Shown here piece by piece: positions 16,540 to 29,750 of a stretch of 50,111 nt of DNA (position 1 is the first letter of the stretch; each line of letters starts with the position of its first letter). The notes under the pieces are model-generated. The model saw only the letters and a program-made list of their open reading frames with translations. It had not been told where the DNA came from and searched no databases. The translations under genes and the position numbers were made by a program. The DNA is from Anaerolinea sp. (lineage in GTDB: Bacteria; Chloroflexota; Anaerolineae; Aggregatilineales; UBA2796): the NCBI GenBank assembly GCA_014879835.1, contig JACSRJ010000239.1, forward strand, positions 1-50,111. Reading direction: 5' to 3'.

Positions 16540-17238
16540 ATGCCGATGACCAAGTGGCGTATCGAATTGCACAGCCATACCCTATACTCCCAAGACTGCC
16601 TCACATCCCTCAAACGATTTGTGGAAACCTGCCAAAAGCGTGGCCTTAACAAGGTGGCGGTCACCGATCACAACACGGCCGAAGGGGCGCTGGCAATGGC
16701 TAAGCTTGCCCCAGAGTTGGTGATTGTGGGTGAGGAGATCATGACCACGCAGGGGGAACTGCTGGCCTTTTTTGTGAAAGAGACCATCCCGGCGCGGCTC
16801 AGCCCCCAAGAGGCAATCAAACGACTGCGTGATCAAGGGGCATTCATCAGTGTCTCACACCCCTATGATCGCCTGCGTAAGGGGGCATGGGCAGAGGCGG
16901 ATCTGCTGGCGATCATCGATCAGGTGGATGCCATTGAGACCTTTAATGCGCGCTGTATTTATGGTGAAGATAACCACAAAGCCCAACAGTTTGCAGCCCA
17001 GCGGGGCAAACTAGGGACGGTTGGCTCCGATGCCCATATCCCTTTTGAACTGGGACGGGCGATCTTAAACATCGCACCTTTTGAAGATGCGGTGAGTTTT
17101 GGTCAGGCGCTTCTGCAGGCGATCCCAGAAACCCGTCTCAGCCCCACTTGGGTACACGTATTTAGCAAATACGCCAAGACCTTACGCAAGCGTGGATGGT
17201 CAAAAATGCCCACGACTCCAAATACCTCAACGACCTAA
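16540..17238 (+). CDS. PHP-domain phosphoesterase
   Basis: A metal-dependent phosphoesterase-type protein of 232 aa. The PHP metal ligands are visible: HSH at residues 11-13, TDHN around 42-45, VSHPYD near the middle and GSDAH in the C-terminal half. This matches stand-alone PHP proteins of the YciV/RNase AM or nucleoside-phosphatase kind; the exact substrate cannot be told. An in-frame TAA directly precedes the ATG at 16540, so the start is there or at 16546. The nearest GGGAGAGG is too far (26 bases) to serve as a normal ribosome-binding site. The next gene (protease) begins 17 bases after the stop. Confidence 0.82.
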   Translation: MPMTKWRIELHSHTLYSQDCLTSLKRFVETCQKRGLNKVAVTDHNTAEGALAMAKLAPELVIVGEEIMTTQGELLAFFVKETIPARLSPQEAIKRLRDQGAFISVSHPYDRLRKGAWAEADLLAIIDQVDAIETFNARCIYGEDNHKAQQFAAQRGKLGTVGSDAHIPFELGRAILNIAPFEDAVSFGQALLQAIPETRLSPTWVHVFSKYAKTLRKRGWSKMPTTPNTSTT

Positions 17239-17255
17239 AGGAGGATTTTGCTTAA

Positions 17256-18161
17256 ATGAACAACAAGATCATGGAAGGTTCCGAAAACCTCACCAAAACC
17301 GTTATTCTGCTTGGTGCTCTGACCGGGCTGATGGTGGCGATTGGCTACTTTTTGGGGGGCAGTTCGGGGATGATCATCGCCTTGATCATGGCGGCGGTGA
17401 CCAACCTGAGCGCGTGGTGGTTCTCGGATTCGATTGCCCTTTCCTCCAATGGGGCCCAACCCGTGGAGGAATCTCAAGCCCCTGAACTACATCAGATGAT
17501 CGAGACCTTGGCCACACGGGCCAATTTGCCCAAACCTAAGGTGTATGTGATCAATACCGCGATGCCCAATGCCTTTGCCACTGGACGCAGCCCCGATAAG
17601 GGCGCGGTGGCGGTTACAACGGGGATCATGCAGACCCTGACCACTGAGGAATTGGCCGGGGTGATTGCCCACGAATTGGCCCACATTAAACACCGAGACA
17701 CCCTGATCGCCAGCGTCGCAGCGACGGTTGCGGGGGCGATCACCACGCTGGCGAACATGGCCCAGTGGTCACTTTTGTCCGGTGGCATGAGCCGCAGTCG
17801 CTACAGCGGAGATCGAGACAACCAAAGCGGGGGTGCAGCGGCCCTCCAAATGATCGGCGGGATTCTGATGGTGTTTTTGGCGCCGCTGGCGGCGACCCTG
17901 ATCCAGATGGCAATCTCGCGGGCCCGGGAGTTCAGCGCAGATGCAGGCGGGGCCCAGATTCTGGGCAATCCTGTGCCGCTGGCAAGTGCGCTCCAAAAGC
18001 TGGAAGCCGCAGCGGGGCAAGCCCCTGCACGTATTAACCCGGCCTCATCGCATTTGTACATCGTGAATCCGCTGCACGCGGGCGCGCTGGCGGGCTTGTT
18101 CCGCACTCATCCGCCCACCGAGGAACGGATCAAACGGTTGATGGCGATGGCAGGGCAGTAA
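17256..18161 (+). CDS. htpX: HtpX-like membrane zinc metalloprotease (M48)
   Basis: An integral-membrane M48 peptidase of 301 aa that degrades misfolded membrane proteins. Two N-terminal helices (about 15-34 and 38-56) precede the zinc motif HELAH (139-143). REFSADAGGAQI (about 222-234) supplies the third ligand. Length is typical. A very strong ribosome-binding site AAAGGAGG precedes the ATG, unlike most neighbours, suggesting high translation. It follows the PHP gene by 17 bases and is probably co-transcribed with it. Confidence 0.9.
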   Translation: MNNKIMEGSENLTKTVILLGALTGLMVAIGYFLGGSSGMIIALIMAAVTNLSAWWFSDSIALSSNGAQPVEESQAPELHQMIETLATRANLPKPKVYVINTAMPNAFATGRSPDKGAVAVTTGIMQTLTTEELAGVIAHELAHIKHRDTLIASVAATVAGAITTLANMAQWSLLSGGMSRSRYSGDRDNQSGGAAALQMIGGILMVFLAPLAATLIQMAISRAREFSADAGGAQILGNPVPLASALQKLEAAAGQAPARINPASSHLYIVNPLHAGALAGLFRTHPPTEERIKRLMAMAGQ

Positions 18162-18188
18162 AACAAAGAGCCGCAAGACAAACTGTGC

Positions 18189-18227
18189 AAAAAAATGTGC
18201 CTCAGTCAAGCCGAAGGACTGAGGCAC
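18189..18227 (-). terminator. Rho-independent terminator of topA
   Basis: A perfect 11-bp stem: GTGCCTCAGTC (18197-18207) pairs with GACTGAGGCAC (18217-18227), with a 9-base loop. On the minus strand it is followed by seven T (A-run at 18189-18195). It sits 34 bases after the topA stop. Confidence 0.85.
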
Positions 18228-18260
18228 TTGAGAACTATCAGAATGAAGCGCTGTCCCCGG

Positions 18261-20945
<2,685 letters not shown>

Positions 20946-21091
20946 GAAACTCTTTTCCCTGTGTGTGCATTGCGGGTCAAGTGTTACAGAAATCCGCCAT
21001 TTTGCAAATAGGCAGTTAGGGAAACAACCGGGAGAACATGGAAGGTGTGTGAGTCAAAACCTCTGAAATTGCCTCAAAAGATCACCCTAGT

Positions 21092-21120
21092 TTTTCCGGT
21101 TTGGCTCACAAGCGTATACT
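21092..21120 (+). promoter_or_regulatory. Candidate promoter of glgP
   Basis: TATACT (21115-21120) with TTTTCC (21092-21097) 17 bases upstream, about 40 bases before the glgP ATG, in the 215-base divergent gap with topA. The -35 match is weak. Confidence 0.4.
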
Positions 21121-21160
21121 GAGAGGCATTCGTCCCGTGAATTGTGGGAAGTGAAAACTG

Positions 21161-23629
21161 ATGGATCAATTAAGTGGACACGTCACCAAGATAGACCGGA
21201 CGCCCGAAGCCTTCAAACAAACCCTTTTTGACAACCTTTATTACACCCGCGGACAAGCCGTTTATACCGCCTCACCACACGATATTTACATGTCGGTGGC
21301 CCACGCTATCCGCGACTACATGATGTACAACTGGCAAAAAAACGTTGATACCTACTGGAAGCAGAATCCCAAATTTGTGTACTACCTCTCGGCTGAATAC
21401 CTGATGGGCCAGCAGTTGTCTCAGAACCTGCTTTACACTGGCATGACCGAGATCGTGCGGCAGGCTCTATCCGAGTACAACATCAGCTTGGATGACATTC
21501 TGAAACTCGATATCGAACCGGGATTGGGTAATGGTGGTTTAGGGCGTTTGGCCGCATGTTTTATGGATTCGCTGGCCACCCTCGACATCCCCGCGTTGGG
21601 GTACGGCATCCGGTATGAATTTGGCATCTTCCGCCAGTCCTTCCGCGATGGGTGGCAGGTAGAAAGCCCCGACGAGTGGCTCACTTATGGTAACCCGTGG
21701 GAGTTTGCCCAACCGGATGATATGGTCGAAGTCCAATTTGGGGGGTATACCGAGCGTTACCATGACGATCAGGGGAGGCTGCGGGTGCGCTGGATCGGCA
21801 CCCAAAAGGTCATGGGGGAGCCATACCATACCCTTGTACCCGGCTATGAGACCAAAACCATCAACATGCTGCGTTTGTGGCGAGCCCGAGCCACCAAAGA
21901 ATTTGACTTCCAGCTTTTTGATGTGGGGGATTACGCGCAGGCAGTTGCGCAAAAGACCTCCTCAGAGAACATCAGCAAGGTGCTGTACCCCAACGACAAT
22001 ACCCTTCAGGGCAAAGAACTGCGTCTGAAACAGCAGTACTTTTTTGTGGCCTGCTCCCTGCAAGACATCTTCCGCCGCTTTAAGCTCAAAAACAGCGATT
22101 GGGATACCTTCCCCGACATTGTGGCCATTCAGTTAAACGACACCCATCCAGTGATCGCCATTCCAGAATTGATGCGGATGCTGGTGGACGATTACGGTGT
22201 TGACTGGGATCGCGCTTGGAACATCACCACCCGCACCTTTGCAGCTACCCAGCATACCCTTCTACCCGAAGCGCTGGAAAAGTGGAGCGTGGGCATGTTT
22301 GAGTGGCTGCTGCCCCGTCATCTTGAGATCATCTATGAGATCAACCACCGTTTCCTGATCGAGGTGCGGACGCGCTTCCCCGGTGATGAAGAACGGGTGC
22401 GACGCATGTCGATCATCGAGGAGGGGCAAGAAAAGCAGATTCGGATGGCGTATCTTGCCTGTGTAGGCAGCCACAGCATCAATGGGGTGGCCGAACTGCA
22501 AAGTATGCTGCTCAAAGAGCGGGTGCTGCATGATTTTTACACCATGTTCCCAGAGCGCTTCAACAACAAAACCAATGGGGTGACCCCTCGGCGATTCATG
22601 AAGATCGCCAATCCCGGGCTGGCAGACCTGATTACCAGTAAGATCGGGGGCGGGTGGCTCAAAGACCTTGATCAACTGACAAAGTTGGAGCCGCTGGCTG
22701 GTGACGCCCAGTTCCGAAGGGCATGGCAGCAGGTCAAACAACAGAACAAAGAGCGCCTTGCGGGACGCATTCACAGCCAATTAGAAATACAGGTGAACCC
22801 CGACTCGCTCTTTGATGTGATGGTTAAACGGCTGCACGAATACAAACGCCAACTTCTTAAGGTGCTCCATATCATCACCCTGTACAACCGACACAAGGAT
22901 AATCCCGGACTTGCCCTTGTGCCCCGAACCTTCATTTTTGGGGCTAAAGCTGCTCCCGGTTATCATGCAGCCAAACTGATCATTAAGCTGATCAACAGTG
23001 TGGCACAGGTGGTGAATCATACGGCCAGCCTGAACGACTCCATGAAGGTCGTTTACGTGCCCAATTTTAATGTGACATGGGGAGAGATCATCTACCCTGC
23101 GGCCAATGTCTCTGAACAAATCTCGCTGGCGGGCAAGGAGGCCTCTGGCACTGGCAATATGAAGTTTGCCCTCAATGGAGCGCTCACGGTGGGTACACTG
23201 GACGGAGCCAACATTGAAATCCGGGAGCATGTGGGGGCGGAGAACTTCTTCCTCTTTGGTTTAACCACCGAACAGGTATTCGCGCTCAAGGAGAACGGCT
23301 ACCGCCCAGTGGATTACTACCAGCGCCACCCTGAACTTAGACGCGCCATAGATTTGATCGCCAGTGGGTACTTCTCCAACGGTGATCAATCGGTATTTCG
23401 CCCCTTGATTGATTCACTCCTTTATCACGATGAGTATCTGCTGTTGGCTGATTACCCCAGTTATATTGAGGCGCAGGATCAGGTGGAGGGCGTTTACCGC
23501 GATCAGGAACGGTGGGCCAAAATGTCCATCCTAAACACCGCCCGCAGCGGATTCTTCTCCTCTGATCGTTCGATGCGTCAATACTGCGAGGAAATCTGGC
23601 ATGTGAAGCCCCTGAAATTTGAGGATTAA
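21161..23629 (+). CDS. glgP: Glycogen/maltodextrin phosphorylase
   Basis: Phosphorolysis of alpha-1,4-glucans to glucose-1-phosphate. It is a GT35-family enzyme of 822 aa, the usual bacterial length. Visible landmarks are [33 protein letters not shown], the [12 protein letters not shown] phosphate-site segment and the PLP-lysine motif [11 protein letters not shown] (C-terminal third). The N-terminal allosteric region is short, as in bacterial enzymes. The gene stands alone; no glgA, glgB or glgC is nearby. Confidence 0.95.
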   Translation: MDQLSGHVTKIDRTPEAFKQTLFDNLYYTRGQAVYTASPHDIYMSVAHAIRDYMMYNWQKNVDTYWKQNPKFVYYLSAEYLMGQQLSQNLLYTGMTEIVRQALSEYNISLDDILKLDIEPGLGNGGLGRLAACFMDSLATLDIPALGYGIRYEFGIFRQSFRDGWQVESPDEWLTYGNPWEFAQPDDMVEVQFGGYTERYHDDQGRLRVRWIGTQKVMGEPYHTLVPGYETKTINMLRLWRARATKEFDFQLFDVGDYAQAVAQKTSSENISKVLYPNDNTLQGKELRLKQQYFFVACSLQDIFRRFKLKNSDWDTFPDIVAIQLNDTHPVIAIPELMRMLVDDYGVDWDRAWNITTRTFAATQHTLLPEALEKWSVGMFEWLLPRHLEIIYEINHRFLIEVRTRFPGDEERVRRMSIIEEGQEKQIRMAYLACVGSHSINGVAELQSMLLKERVLHDFYTMFPERFNNKTNGVTPRRFMKIANPGLADLITSKIGGGWLKDLDQLTKLEPLAGDAQFRRAWQQVKQQNKERLAGRIHSQLEIQVNPDSLFDVMVKRLHEYKRQLLKVLHIITLYNRHKDNPGLALVPRTFIFGAKAAPGYHAAKLIIKLINSVAQVVNHTASLNDSMKVVYVPNFNVTWGEIIYPAANVSEQISLAGKEASGTGNMKFALNGALTVGTLDGANIEIREHVGAENFFLFGLTTEQVFALKENGYRPVDYYQRHPELRRAIDLIASGYFSNGDQSVFRPLIDSLLYHDEYLLLADYPSYIEAQDQVEGVYRDQERWAKMSILNTARSGFFSSDRSMRQYCEEIWHVKPLKFED

Positions 23630-23683
23630 GCCTTTGTCCTAAAAAATTGACCTGCTTTGCTCAGGGTTTCCCTCATCGCCGCT

Positions 23684-23745
23684 CACCCCCCCTCAGCCCG
23701 CACGCGGGGCGAAGGGGGGAATCGGATTCCTGAGGGGGACTGAGA
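23684..23745. repeat. Extragenic palindromic repeat, copy C
   Basis: Between convergent glgP and fabI: CACCCCCCCTCAGCCCGC pairs imperfectly with GCGGGGCGAAGGGGGG, followed by ATCGGATTCCTGAGGGGGAC. The same order (C-run, hairpin, G-run, TGAGGGG) occurs in copies A and E. It may end both transcripts. Confidence 0.55.
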
Positions 23746-23759
23746 GTCCAGAACCCCGA

Positions 23760-24584
23760 TCACTCCTTAGGCGGCTCGTCCTGCTTCTTTTCGAGGGCTT
23801 CCAGTGCCCCAAGAGGCAGCCCCATGATGCTGTAACCCCCATCAATGTAGAGGGTCTGTCCGGTAATCATCTTGCCTGCATCGGAGCAAAGCCACAGAGC
23901 CATTGCGCCCACATCTTCGATGGTCACATTTGCCCCCAAGGGTGAAGCCATTTCACTAAAGCGGAGCATATCCCGAAAACCCGGAATTCCCGCCGCTGAA
24001 AGAGTTTTGATCGGGCCCGGTGAGATCGCATTCACCCGGATATTGTGTGCGCCTAAATCGTAGGCCAGATACCGGGTACTGGCTTCTAGCGCGGCTTTGG
24101 CCACCCCCATCACGTTGTAGTGAGGCATGACCTTCTCAGAGCCATAATAGGTGAGGGTGAGGATCGTGCCCCCTTCGGTCATGAGCGCACGGGCGCGCTG
24201 GGCCAGCGCCACCAAACTGTAGACGCTCACATTCATCGCCGTCCCAAAACCGGCGCGGCTGGTGTTGGAGAATTTACCTTCGAGGTCTTCGCGGGTGGCA
24301 AAAGCGACCGCATGTACCATCACATCAAGGCGTCCCCCGAAGTAAGCTTTCGCCTTCTCAAAGACCCGATCAATGGCTGCATCATCAAGGACGTCGCACT
24401 CTTCCACGAAGTCGATATTGAGGCTCTCCGCCAGCGGCATGACCCGCTTTTTGAGGACTCCGCCCGCATAACTCAACCCGATCTTGGCACCAGCGTCGTG
24501 CAGTGCCTGCGTGATTCCCCACGCAATCGAGTTTTTGTTGGCCACCCCAAAGATCAGTACATTCTTGCCGTCTAATACGCCCAT
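23760..24584 (-). CDS. fabI: Enoyl-ACP reductase
   Basis: NADH-dependent last reduction step of fatty-acid elongation. It is an SDR-fold protein of 274 aa with the FabI-specific catalytic pattern Tyr156-(6)-Lys163 in YNVMGVAK. It also has the divergent nucleotide loop [11 protein letters not shown] (residues 13-23) and [19 protein letters not shown] lies 9 bases before the ATG. It is the last gene of a leftward operon: Hsp70-like, DNA glycosylase, fabI (7-base gap to the glycosylase). The C-terminal tail beyond the usual end (KKQDEPPKE) is short and charged. Confidence 0.95.
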   Translation of the reverse strand: MGVLDGKNVLIFGVANKNSIAWGITQALHDAGAKIGLSYAGGVLKKRVMPLAESLNIDFVEECDVLDDAAIDRVFEKAKAYFGGRLDVMVHAVAFATREDLEGKFSNTSRAGFGTAMNVSVYSLVALAQRARALMTEGGTILTLTYYGSEKVMPHYNVMGVAKAALEASTRYLAYDLGAHNIRVNAISPGPIKTLSAAGIPGFRDMLRFSEMASPLGANVTIEDVGAMALWLCSDAGKMITGQTLYIDGGYSIMGLPLGALEALEKKQDEPPKE

Positions 24585-24591
24585 GACTGCT

Positions 24592-25236
24592 TCACTCCTG
24601 TGCTGTTAATTTTGGTCGAGGGTCAGAGACAAAAGGGTGATCCCGCACGCAGAAGCGCCACGGGATCGAGTACCAAGGTTCGCTCACATTTTTGCCCATG
24701 CCTACACGGGGGGCAGTGATCACCTGATCATCGGGGTAGTGGATTCCCTTTTCGATCCACAGACCGCCAGCAGGATCGGTTAAACTGAGGGTATTGTGCG
24801 CCCCCGTCACCGCCAGCGCCATGCTCAACCGGCCGGGGCCGCGGGTGAGATCGGACAGGGAGGATTTTTTGCCCCGATGGGCGATCATGCGATCCAACCC
24901 TTCGAGCGGCTCCAGCGCCCGGATAAGGACTGCCGCAGGGGATTCTTGTGGTTCTGCAACCACATTCAGAAGCCAGTAAATTCCATGACATAGGTACACA
25001 TAAGCATGGCCGGGTGCGCCCCACATCGGTAAATTGCGAGGTGTCTTGCGCACCCGCCCATGGGAGGCCAGATCATCGTGCCCGGTGTAGGATTCGGTCT
25101 CCACGATCCGCCCGCTGAGGCGGGTCCCGTCATCAAGGCGGCGCACCAGTACCGCTCCTAACAGAGCACGCGCCACCTTAACTGCGTTGGGGCGGAAAAA
25201 AGAAGGCAACAAAGGACTGGAGGTGGTTCCGATCAT
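24592..25236 (-). CDS. 3-methyladenine DNA glycosylase (AAG/MPG type)
   Basis: Base-excision repair of alkylated purines. A single-domain AAG-fold protein of 214 aa with [17 protein letters not shown] (catalytic Glu region), the substrate-pocket [16 protein letters not shown] and the loop [12 protein letters not shown], all characteristic of the family. The start overlaps the stop of the Hsp70-like gene (ATGA, 25233-25236). Coupling to an Hsp70-like gene and fabI is unusual and without obvious pathway logic. Confidence 0.92.
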   Translation of the reverse strand: MIGTTSSPLLPSFFRPNAVKVARALLGAVLVRRLDDGTRLSGRIVETESYTGHDDLASHGRVRKTPRNLPMWGAPGHAYVYLCHGIYWLLNVVAEPQESPAAVLIRALEPLEGLDRMIAHRGKKSSLSDLTRGPGRLSMALAVTGAHNTLSLTDPAGGLWIEKGIHYPDDQVITAPRVGMGKNVSEPWYSIPWRFCVRDHPFVSDPRPKLTAQE

Positions 25237-26936
25237 GATTCCACCAATGCGGAGAGGACTTCCACCAAACGGACAACCTCCTCATCATCACCGCCATCAA
25301 GGGCTTGCCGAAGTTGCTCAGAGACCTCCCTCAGCGAAGGGCTGCCCGTTTCCTCATACTGCACCTCGGCGGTTTCCAAAAGCTCCTCTGCCTGATCGTA
25401 CAACGCCTCGGAGTCGGCGTCCTCCTGATCCTCAACCGTGACCGGGAGGCGCGCTGCTGCCGCTTGAATCTCTGCCTGTGTCATCTGGCGGTGATTGGTG
25501 CGCACAGTGATCCCCGCTTGTTTGCCCGAAGCCCGATCTGTGGCGGTCACCTGCAAAATCCCATTCAGATCAAGGTTAAACTGCACCGGAAACTGGATCA
25601 GATCCTCTTCGTCGGCAGGTTCCAAACCGTCAAAGACAAATTCACCCAAGAGGGTATTTTGCGAAGCGACCGGATGATCCCCCTGATAAACTTCGATCTG
25701 CACGCTGGATTGCCCAGTGTTGACAGTAGAGAACACTTCCTCCACCATCACGGGGATAGTGCTGTTGCGCCGGATGAGTACCTTGTAGCTGTCGGGGATC
25801 GGCTCCCCAGCATAGGTGAAGTTGACTACTGCCACCCCCAATGAGTGCGGGGTCACATCAACGAGAATGGCGTCAATGGCATCCCCTGCGATGATTGCTC
25901 CCTGAACGCCCGCGCCCAAGGCCACCGCCTCCGAAGGGGGCACATCCTGCCGGGGCTGAACCCCGGTATGCTCCGCGACCAACTCCCACACAGCGGGGAT
26001 ATAGGTGCTGCCACCCACTAACAGCACCGAGTCGGGGGTTTCGATCTCGCCATCCTCCAACACCCGGTCAATGGACTCGGTGGTGCGCAGCAGCAGATCA
26101 TGAATGAGCGAGACAAACTGTTCACGGCTGATCTCTACTTCTAGATGAAGAGGTACGCCCCGTTTTTCGGCCAGATACTCTTCGCGCACCCATGTGTACA
26201 TACGGCTGCTGAGTTCAATCTTTGCCCCCTCTGCAGCACGCTGCAAACGCGCCATGGCCCGCTGATCGGGGCGCAGATCGATCCCATGCTGTTCCTCAAA
26301 CTCGCGGGCCAGATACTCGATCAAGCGCAGATCAAAGTCATCCCCACCCAAATGGGTGTCCCCATGACTGGCACGAACATCGATCACCCCATCCATGATC
26401 TCTACCACAGACACATCAAAGGTACCCCCGCCAAGGTCATACACCAGCGCGGTTTGGTTGTCGTGTGATCCCAGTCCAAAGGCCAGCGCCGCAGCCGTTG
26501 GCTCATTGATGATCCGAGCCACATTTAAGCCTGCCAGTTCACCAGCAAGGGTGGTCGCAGTCCGCTGCGCATTATTGAAGTAGGCGGGCACGGTGATCAC
26601 CGCATCGCGCACTTCTTCACCCAGATTCAGCTCCGCGATTCGTTTGATCTCACGCAGGATCAATGCCGAAATCTCATGGGGTGAGAGATCATAGCCGCCC
26701 AAACTGATCACCTGATTGGTGCCCATGAGGCGTTTCACAGAGCGCACAGTACGCTCTGGATACAGGGCGTACTGATTAAGGGCGGGGGTGCCGATCAGCC
26801 ATTCGCCATCGGGGGCAACCCCTACCACAGAGGGGATCAAACGCTCATCACCATCGGGCAGAAGTACCGGCGCGCCGTTATAAACAAGGCTTGCAGCCGA
26901 AAAAGTGGTTCCGAGATCAATGCCGATGATCGTCAT
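25233..26936 (-). CDS. Hsp70-family chaperone, short DnaK paralogue
   Basis: ATP-dependent chaperone-type protein of 567 aa. The actin-like nucleotide domain is intact: IGIDLGTTFSA at residues 4-14, VYDLGGGTFDVSVVE and LLVGGSTYIPAV. A beta-sandwich substrate domain follows. The helical lid is shortened and acidic (DQEDADSEALYDQAEELLE), and the DnaK C-terminal EEVD-like tail is missing. True DnaK is about 610-640 aa, so this is probably a specialised paralogue without adjacent grpE or dnaJ. AGAGGAG precedes the ATG by 5 bases. It is first in an overlapping operon with the DNA glycosylase and fabI. Confidence 0.88.
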   Translation of the reverse strand: MTIIGIDLGTTFSAASLVYNGAPVLLPDGDERLIPSVVGVAPDGEWLIGTPALNQYALYPERTVRSVKRLMGTNQVISLGGYDLSPHEISALILREIKRIAELNLGEEVRDAVITVPAYFNNAQRTATTLAGELAGLNVARIINEPTAAALAFGLGSHDNQTALVYDLGGGTFDVSVVEIMDGVIDVRASHGDTHLGGDDFDLRLIEYLAREFEEQHGIDLRPDQRAMARLQRAAEGAKIELSSRMYTWVREEYLAEKRGVPLHLEVEISREQFVSLIHDLLLRTTESIDRVLEDGEIETPDSVLLVGGSTYIPAVWELVAEHTGVQPRQDVPPSEAVALGAGVQGAIIAGDAIDAILVDVTPHSLGVAVVNFTYAGEPIPDSYKVLIRRNSTIPVMVEEVFSTVNTGQSSVQIEVYQGDHPVASQNTLLGEFVFDGLEPADEEDLIQFPVQFNLDLNGILQVTATDRASGKQAGITVRTNHRQMTQAEIQAAAARLPVTVEDQEDADSEALYDQAEELLETAEVQYEETGSPSLREVSEQLRQALDGGDDEEVVRLVEVLSALVES

Positions 26937-26984
26937 GGGTCTCCTCTTGTGAATGTCGCATTACGGTTGGTTTGGTGGGTGCTG

Positions 26985-27019
26985 TCCCCCTTCCCACCGA
27001 TTGGCAGGGTGAAGGGGGA
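26985..27019. repeat. Extragenic palindromic repeat, copy D
   Basis: TCCCCCTT...CACC-loop-GGTG-AAGGGGGA between two leftward genes. It is a shorter version of the palindromes at 1661, 23684 and 37059, and could end the aldo/keto reductase transcript. Confidence 0.5.
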
Positions 27020-27046
27020 AGTTGGTGAACGCTTTTGGTAGGGCGG

Positions 27047-28024
27047 TTAGCGCCCGATCAGGCGTTCGATCTCACGCATCTGGTCAGGGTTCAGCGGGCC
27101 CAAGGCCATCGCACCCGCATTTTCCGTGGCCTGCGCCACCGTGCGAATGCCGGGGATGGGTACGGTCTTGGGACTGCGGGCCCATATCCATGCCAATGCC
27201 CCCTGTGAGAGGGTGCGCCCACCGCTGGTCAGAATCTCGCGCAGCGACTCCAGTTTTTCGAGGGTAGGTGCAAAAAAGTGATTACGCGACCACTCATCGC
27301 GGCGCACATCGTTTTCCGGGAAGACGGTCTCTTTGGTGTACTTTCCGCTGAGCGCACCCCGTGCAAGGGGGCTGCGATTGACACTGGCGAGATTATGCTG
27401 ATCGCACAACGCCAGCATCGCGGGCGCATCCAGCACCACATTGAGATCATGCTGGATGGCCGTGCAGTGTGCCCCCTGCGCAAATACTGCCGCAGCTTCT
27501 ACCGAGTCCGTACTCCAGCCATAAGCGCGGATTTTGCCCTCTGCCACAAGGGCTTCGAGAGTTTCACGAAGTTCCGCAGCCGGCTCCAGCGGGTAGTCCC
27601 ACACATGAAGCTGGTAAAGATCGATATAATCTGTCCCTAAACGGCGCAAACTGGCTTCACAATCCATGCGCACAGTTTTGAGCACATCATCGGGATGATC
27701 GTGGAAACGAACCTGCTTCTCCACTTCGTTCACCTTAAAGCCAAACTTCGTGGCAATCACAGCCTGTGAACGCCGCCCCGCGAGGGCCTGCCCTAAAATG
27801 CGTTCACTGTGACCGGTTCCGTAGTTGGCCGCAGTGTCGAAAAAATTGACACCTGCATCCAATGCGGCATGTACTGCTCGAATCGATTCGGTGTCATCTA
27901 CCTCTCCCCAGCCACCCTGTCCATCAAGCCACTTCCATAATCCGCCAATGGCCCAACAGCCCATACCTAACGGACTGACCTCTATCCCGGATCGTCCCAG
28001 TTTACGAAACTGAAAGTTGGACAT
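27047..28024 (-). CDS. Aldo/keto reductase
   Basis: NADPH-dependent carbonyl reductase of 325 aa, TIM-barrel fold. Catalytic tetrad residues are recognisable: Asp and Tyr in FFDTAANYGTGHSE, Lys in IATKFGF and His in YQLHVWD. The C-terminal IPGIRTVAQATENAGA is the NADP-binding segment. It is close to the YajO/general stress protein 69 group. Substrate unknown. An AAGGA site lies 9 bases before the ATG. It is divergent from gltX. Confidence 0.9.
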   Translation of the reverse strand: MSNFQFRKLGRSGIEVSPLGMGCWAIGGLWKWLDGQGGWGEVDDTESIRAVHAALDAGVNFFDTAANYGTGHSERILGQALAGRRSQAVIATKFGFKVNEVEKQVRFHDHPDDVLKTVRMDCEASLRRLGTDYIDLYQLHVWDYPLEPAAELRETLEALVAEGKIRAYGWSTDSVEAAAVFAQGAHCTAIQHDLNVVLDAPAMLALCDQHNLASVNRSPLARGALSGKYTKETVFPENDVRRDEWSRNHFFAPTLEKLESLREILTSGGRTLSQGALAWIWARSPKTVPIPGIRTVAQATENAGAMALGPLNPDQMREIERLIGR

Positions 28025-28179
28025 CTCTTTAATTCCTTATAGCGTGAGAGCCTCTGTGGGCGTATCAATGGATTACACCCAGTGATCACGCCCTCACAGG
28101 CTCACCCATGACTGGCGAAAATACCCCTTGATTATACCCCTTTTGAAGGATCACTTGGGGCTGTAACCAAGGTTGACTC

Positions 28180-28209
28180 CTGACAGACTCATCCGCCCTA
28201 GCGTATAAT
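28180..28209 (+). promoter_or_regulatory. Promoter of gltX
   Basis: CTGACA (28180-28185) and a perfect TATAAT (28204-28209), spacing 18. Initiation near 28216 gives a leader of about 40 bases to the GTG at 28256. Confidence 0.6.
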
Positions 28210-28255
28210 GCGCTAAAGAAGAGATGACCACAGCACCAAGATTGAGGTGATCAGC

Positions 28256-29749
28256 GTGACCGAATCGCGTCCTGTCCGCGTCCGTTTTGCGCCCAGTCCT
28301 ACGGGCGACTTGCATATTGGGGGGGTGCGTACCGCCCAGTTCAATTGGCTTTTTGCCCGCCGGCATGGGGGCAAGTTCATCTTACGCATCGAGGATACCG
28401 ACCAGAAACGCACTCAGGAGCAGTCCTATTCAAGCATCACCGAAGGGCTTCGTTGGACGGGGCTGGATTGGGACGAAGGCCCCGACATCGGGGGTCCATT
28501 TGGCCCTTATGTACAGAGCCAGCGCCTCGAGCATTACCGCCAGTGGTCCGATTGGCTGGTGCGGAATGGCAAAGCCTATCGTGCCTACGAAACCAGCGAA
28601 GAATTGGAAGTGATCAGCGCTGCGCGACGCGCCAATGGGCTGCCCCCCGGTTATGACCGGCGCGCACGGAACCTTACCCCAGAAGATTGGGCCCGTTTTG
28701 ATGCTGAAGGGCGCCCCTTTGTGATCCGGCTCAAGGTTCCGTTAGAAGGCGAGACCGTCTTTGAGGACATGGTACGGGGTATCATCCGGGTCAAGAATGA
28801 CACCCTTCAGGATGCAGTGCTGCTCAAATCCGATGGTTACCCCACGTACCATCTGGCACATATGGTGGACGATCACCTGATGGAGATTTCCCACGTCATC
28901 CGCGCTGAGGAATGGATCGCTAGCACTCCCCTGCATGTGATCCTGTATCAGGCTTTTGGCTGGGAACCACCACGTTTTGCCCATGCCCCGGTGATTCTGC
29001 ACCCTGATGGGGGTAAGATCAGCAAACGTAAACATCCCGAAGCAGCCATGTCCTACTTCATCAAAGGTGGTTACCTGCCAGAAGCACTCACCAACTTCCT
29101 CTGCAATGTGGGTTGGAACTATGGTAAAACCGATGACAAGGGTGAGGAGATTCAGGTTTTCTCCAAAGAGGAAGCGTCCCAGTCCTTTGAATTGGAGCGG
29201 ATGACCAACACCGGCACCAAGTTTGATGTCAAAAAGCTTCAGTGGCTCAATGGTGAGTATATCCGCTTGATGAGTGATGAGACGCTGGCTAAACGTCTTC
29301 GGGAACCACTCGAAAGGTCGGGTTTGGAAGTGAACGCGGACACTCTGCTCAAAATCACTCCACTGGTGCGGGAGCGGATCAAACTACTGAATGAAGTGGT
29401 AGGTATGGCCGGATTCTTCTTTAAGGAGGAGATCGCCATCAACAGCCCAACGGATCTGATCCAGAAGGGCATGAACGCCCCTCAGACCCTAGAAGGGCTG
29501 CGCCGCGCTGCGGAACTGCTGGCCGGACTGTCGGACTTCAGCCACAGCGCCCAAGAGGCGGCTCTGCGCCCTCTGGCCGAGGCGATGGGAGTCAAGCCGG
29601 GGCAGTTGTTCGGCGCGATTCGGGTAGCGATCAGTGGTGAGAAGGTCTCTCCACCACTCTTTGAGTCGATGGAAATTCTGGGGCGAGATACCGTACTAGG
29701 ACGCATCAGTAAGGCGATTCAACTGCTCGAATCGGCTCAAACCGCCTAA
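28256..29749 (+). CDS. gltX: Glutamyl-tRNA synthetase
   Basis: Class I aminoacyl-tRNA synthetase charging tRNA-Glu (possibly also tRNA-Gln). The N-terminal phrase VRFAPSPTGDLHIGGVRTA contains the HIGH-type motif, and the KMSKS-type motif appears as GGKISKRKHP. Length (497 aa) is normal. I place the start at GTG 28256, with GAGG (28244-28247) 8 bases upstream; GTG 28247 overlaps that site and seems less likely. The gene is alone, divergent from the aldo/keto reductase and convergent with hemL. It also supplies the Glu-tRNA that feeds C5 tetrapyrrole synthesis, in which the neighbouring hemL works. Confidence 0.95.
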   Translation: MTESRPVRVRFAPSPTGDLHIGGVRTAQFNWLFARRHGGKFILRIEDTDQKRTQEQSYSSITEGLRWTGLDWDEGPDIGGPFGPYVQSQRLEHYRQWSDWLVRNGKAYRAYETSEELEVISAARRANGLPPGYDRRARNLTPEDWARFDAEGRPFVIRLKVPLEGETVFEDMVRGIIRVKNDTLQDAVLLKSDGYPTYHLAHMVDDHLMEISHVIRAEEWIASTPLHVILYQAFGWEPPRFAHAPVILHPDGGKISKRKHPEAAMSYFIKGGYLPEALTNFLCNVGWNYGKTDDKGEEIQVFSKEEASQSFELERMTNTGTKFDVKKLQWLNGEYIRLMSDETLAKRLREPLERSGLEVNADTLLKITPLVRERIKLLNEVVGMAGFFFKEEIAINSPTDLIQKGMNAPQTLEGLRRAAELLAGLSDFSHSAQEAALRPLAEAMGVKPGQLFGAIRVAISGEKVSPPLFESMEILGRDTVLGRISKAIQLLESAQTA

Positions 29750-29750
29750 A

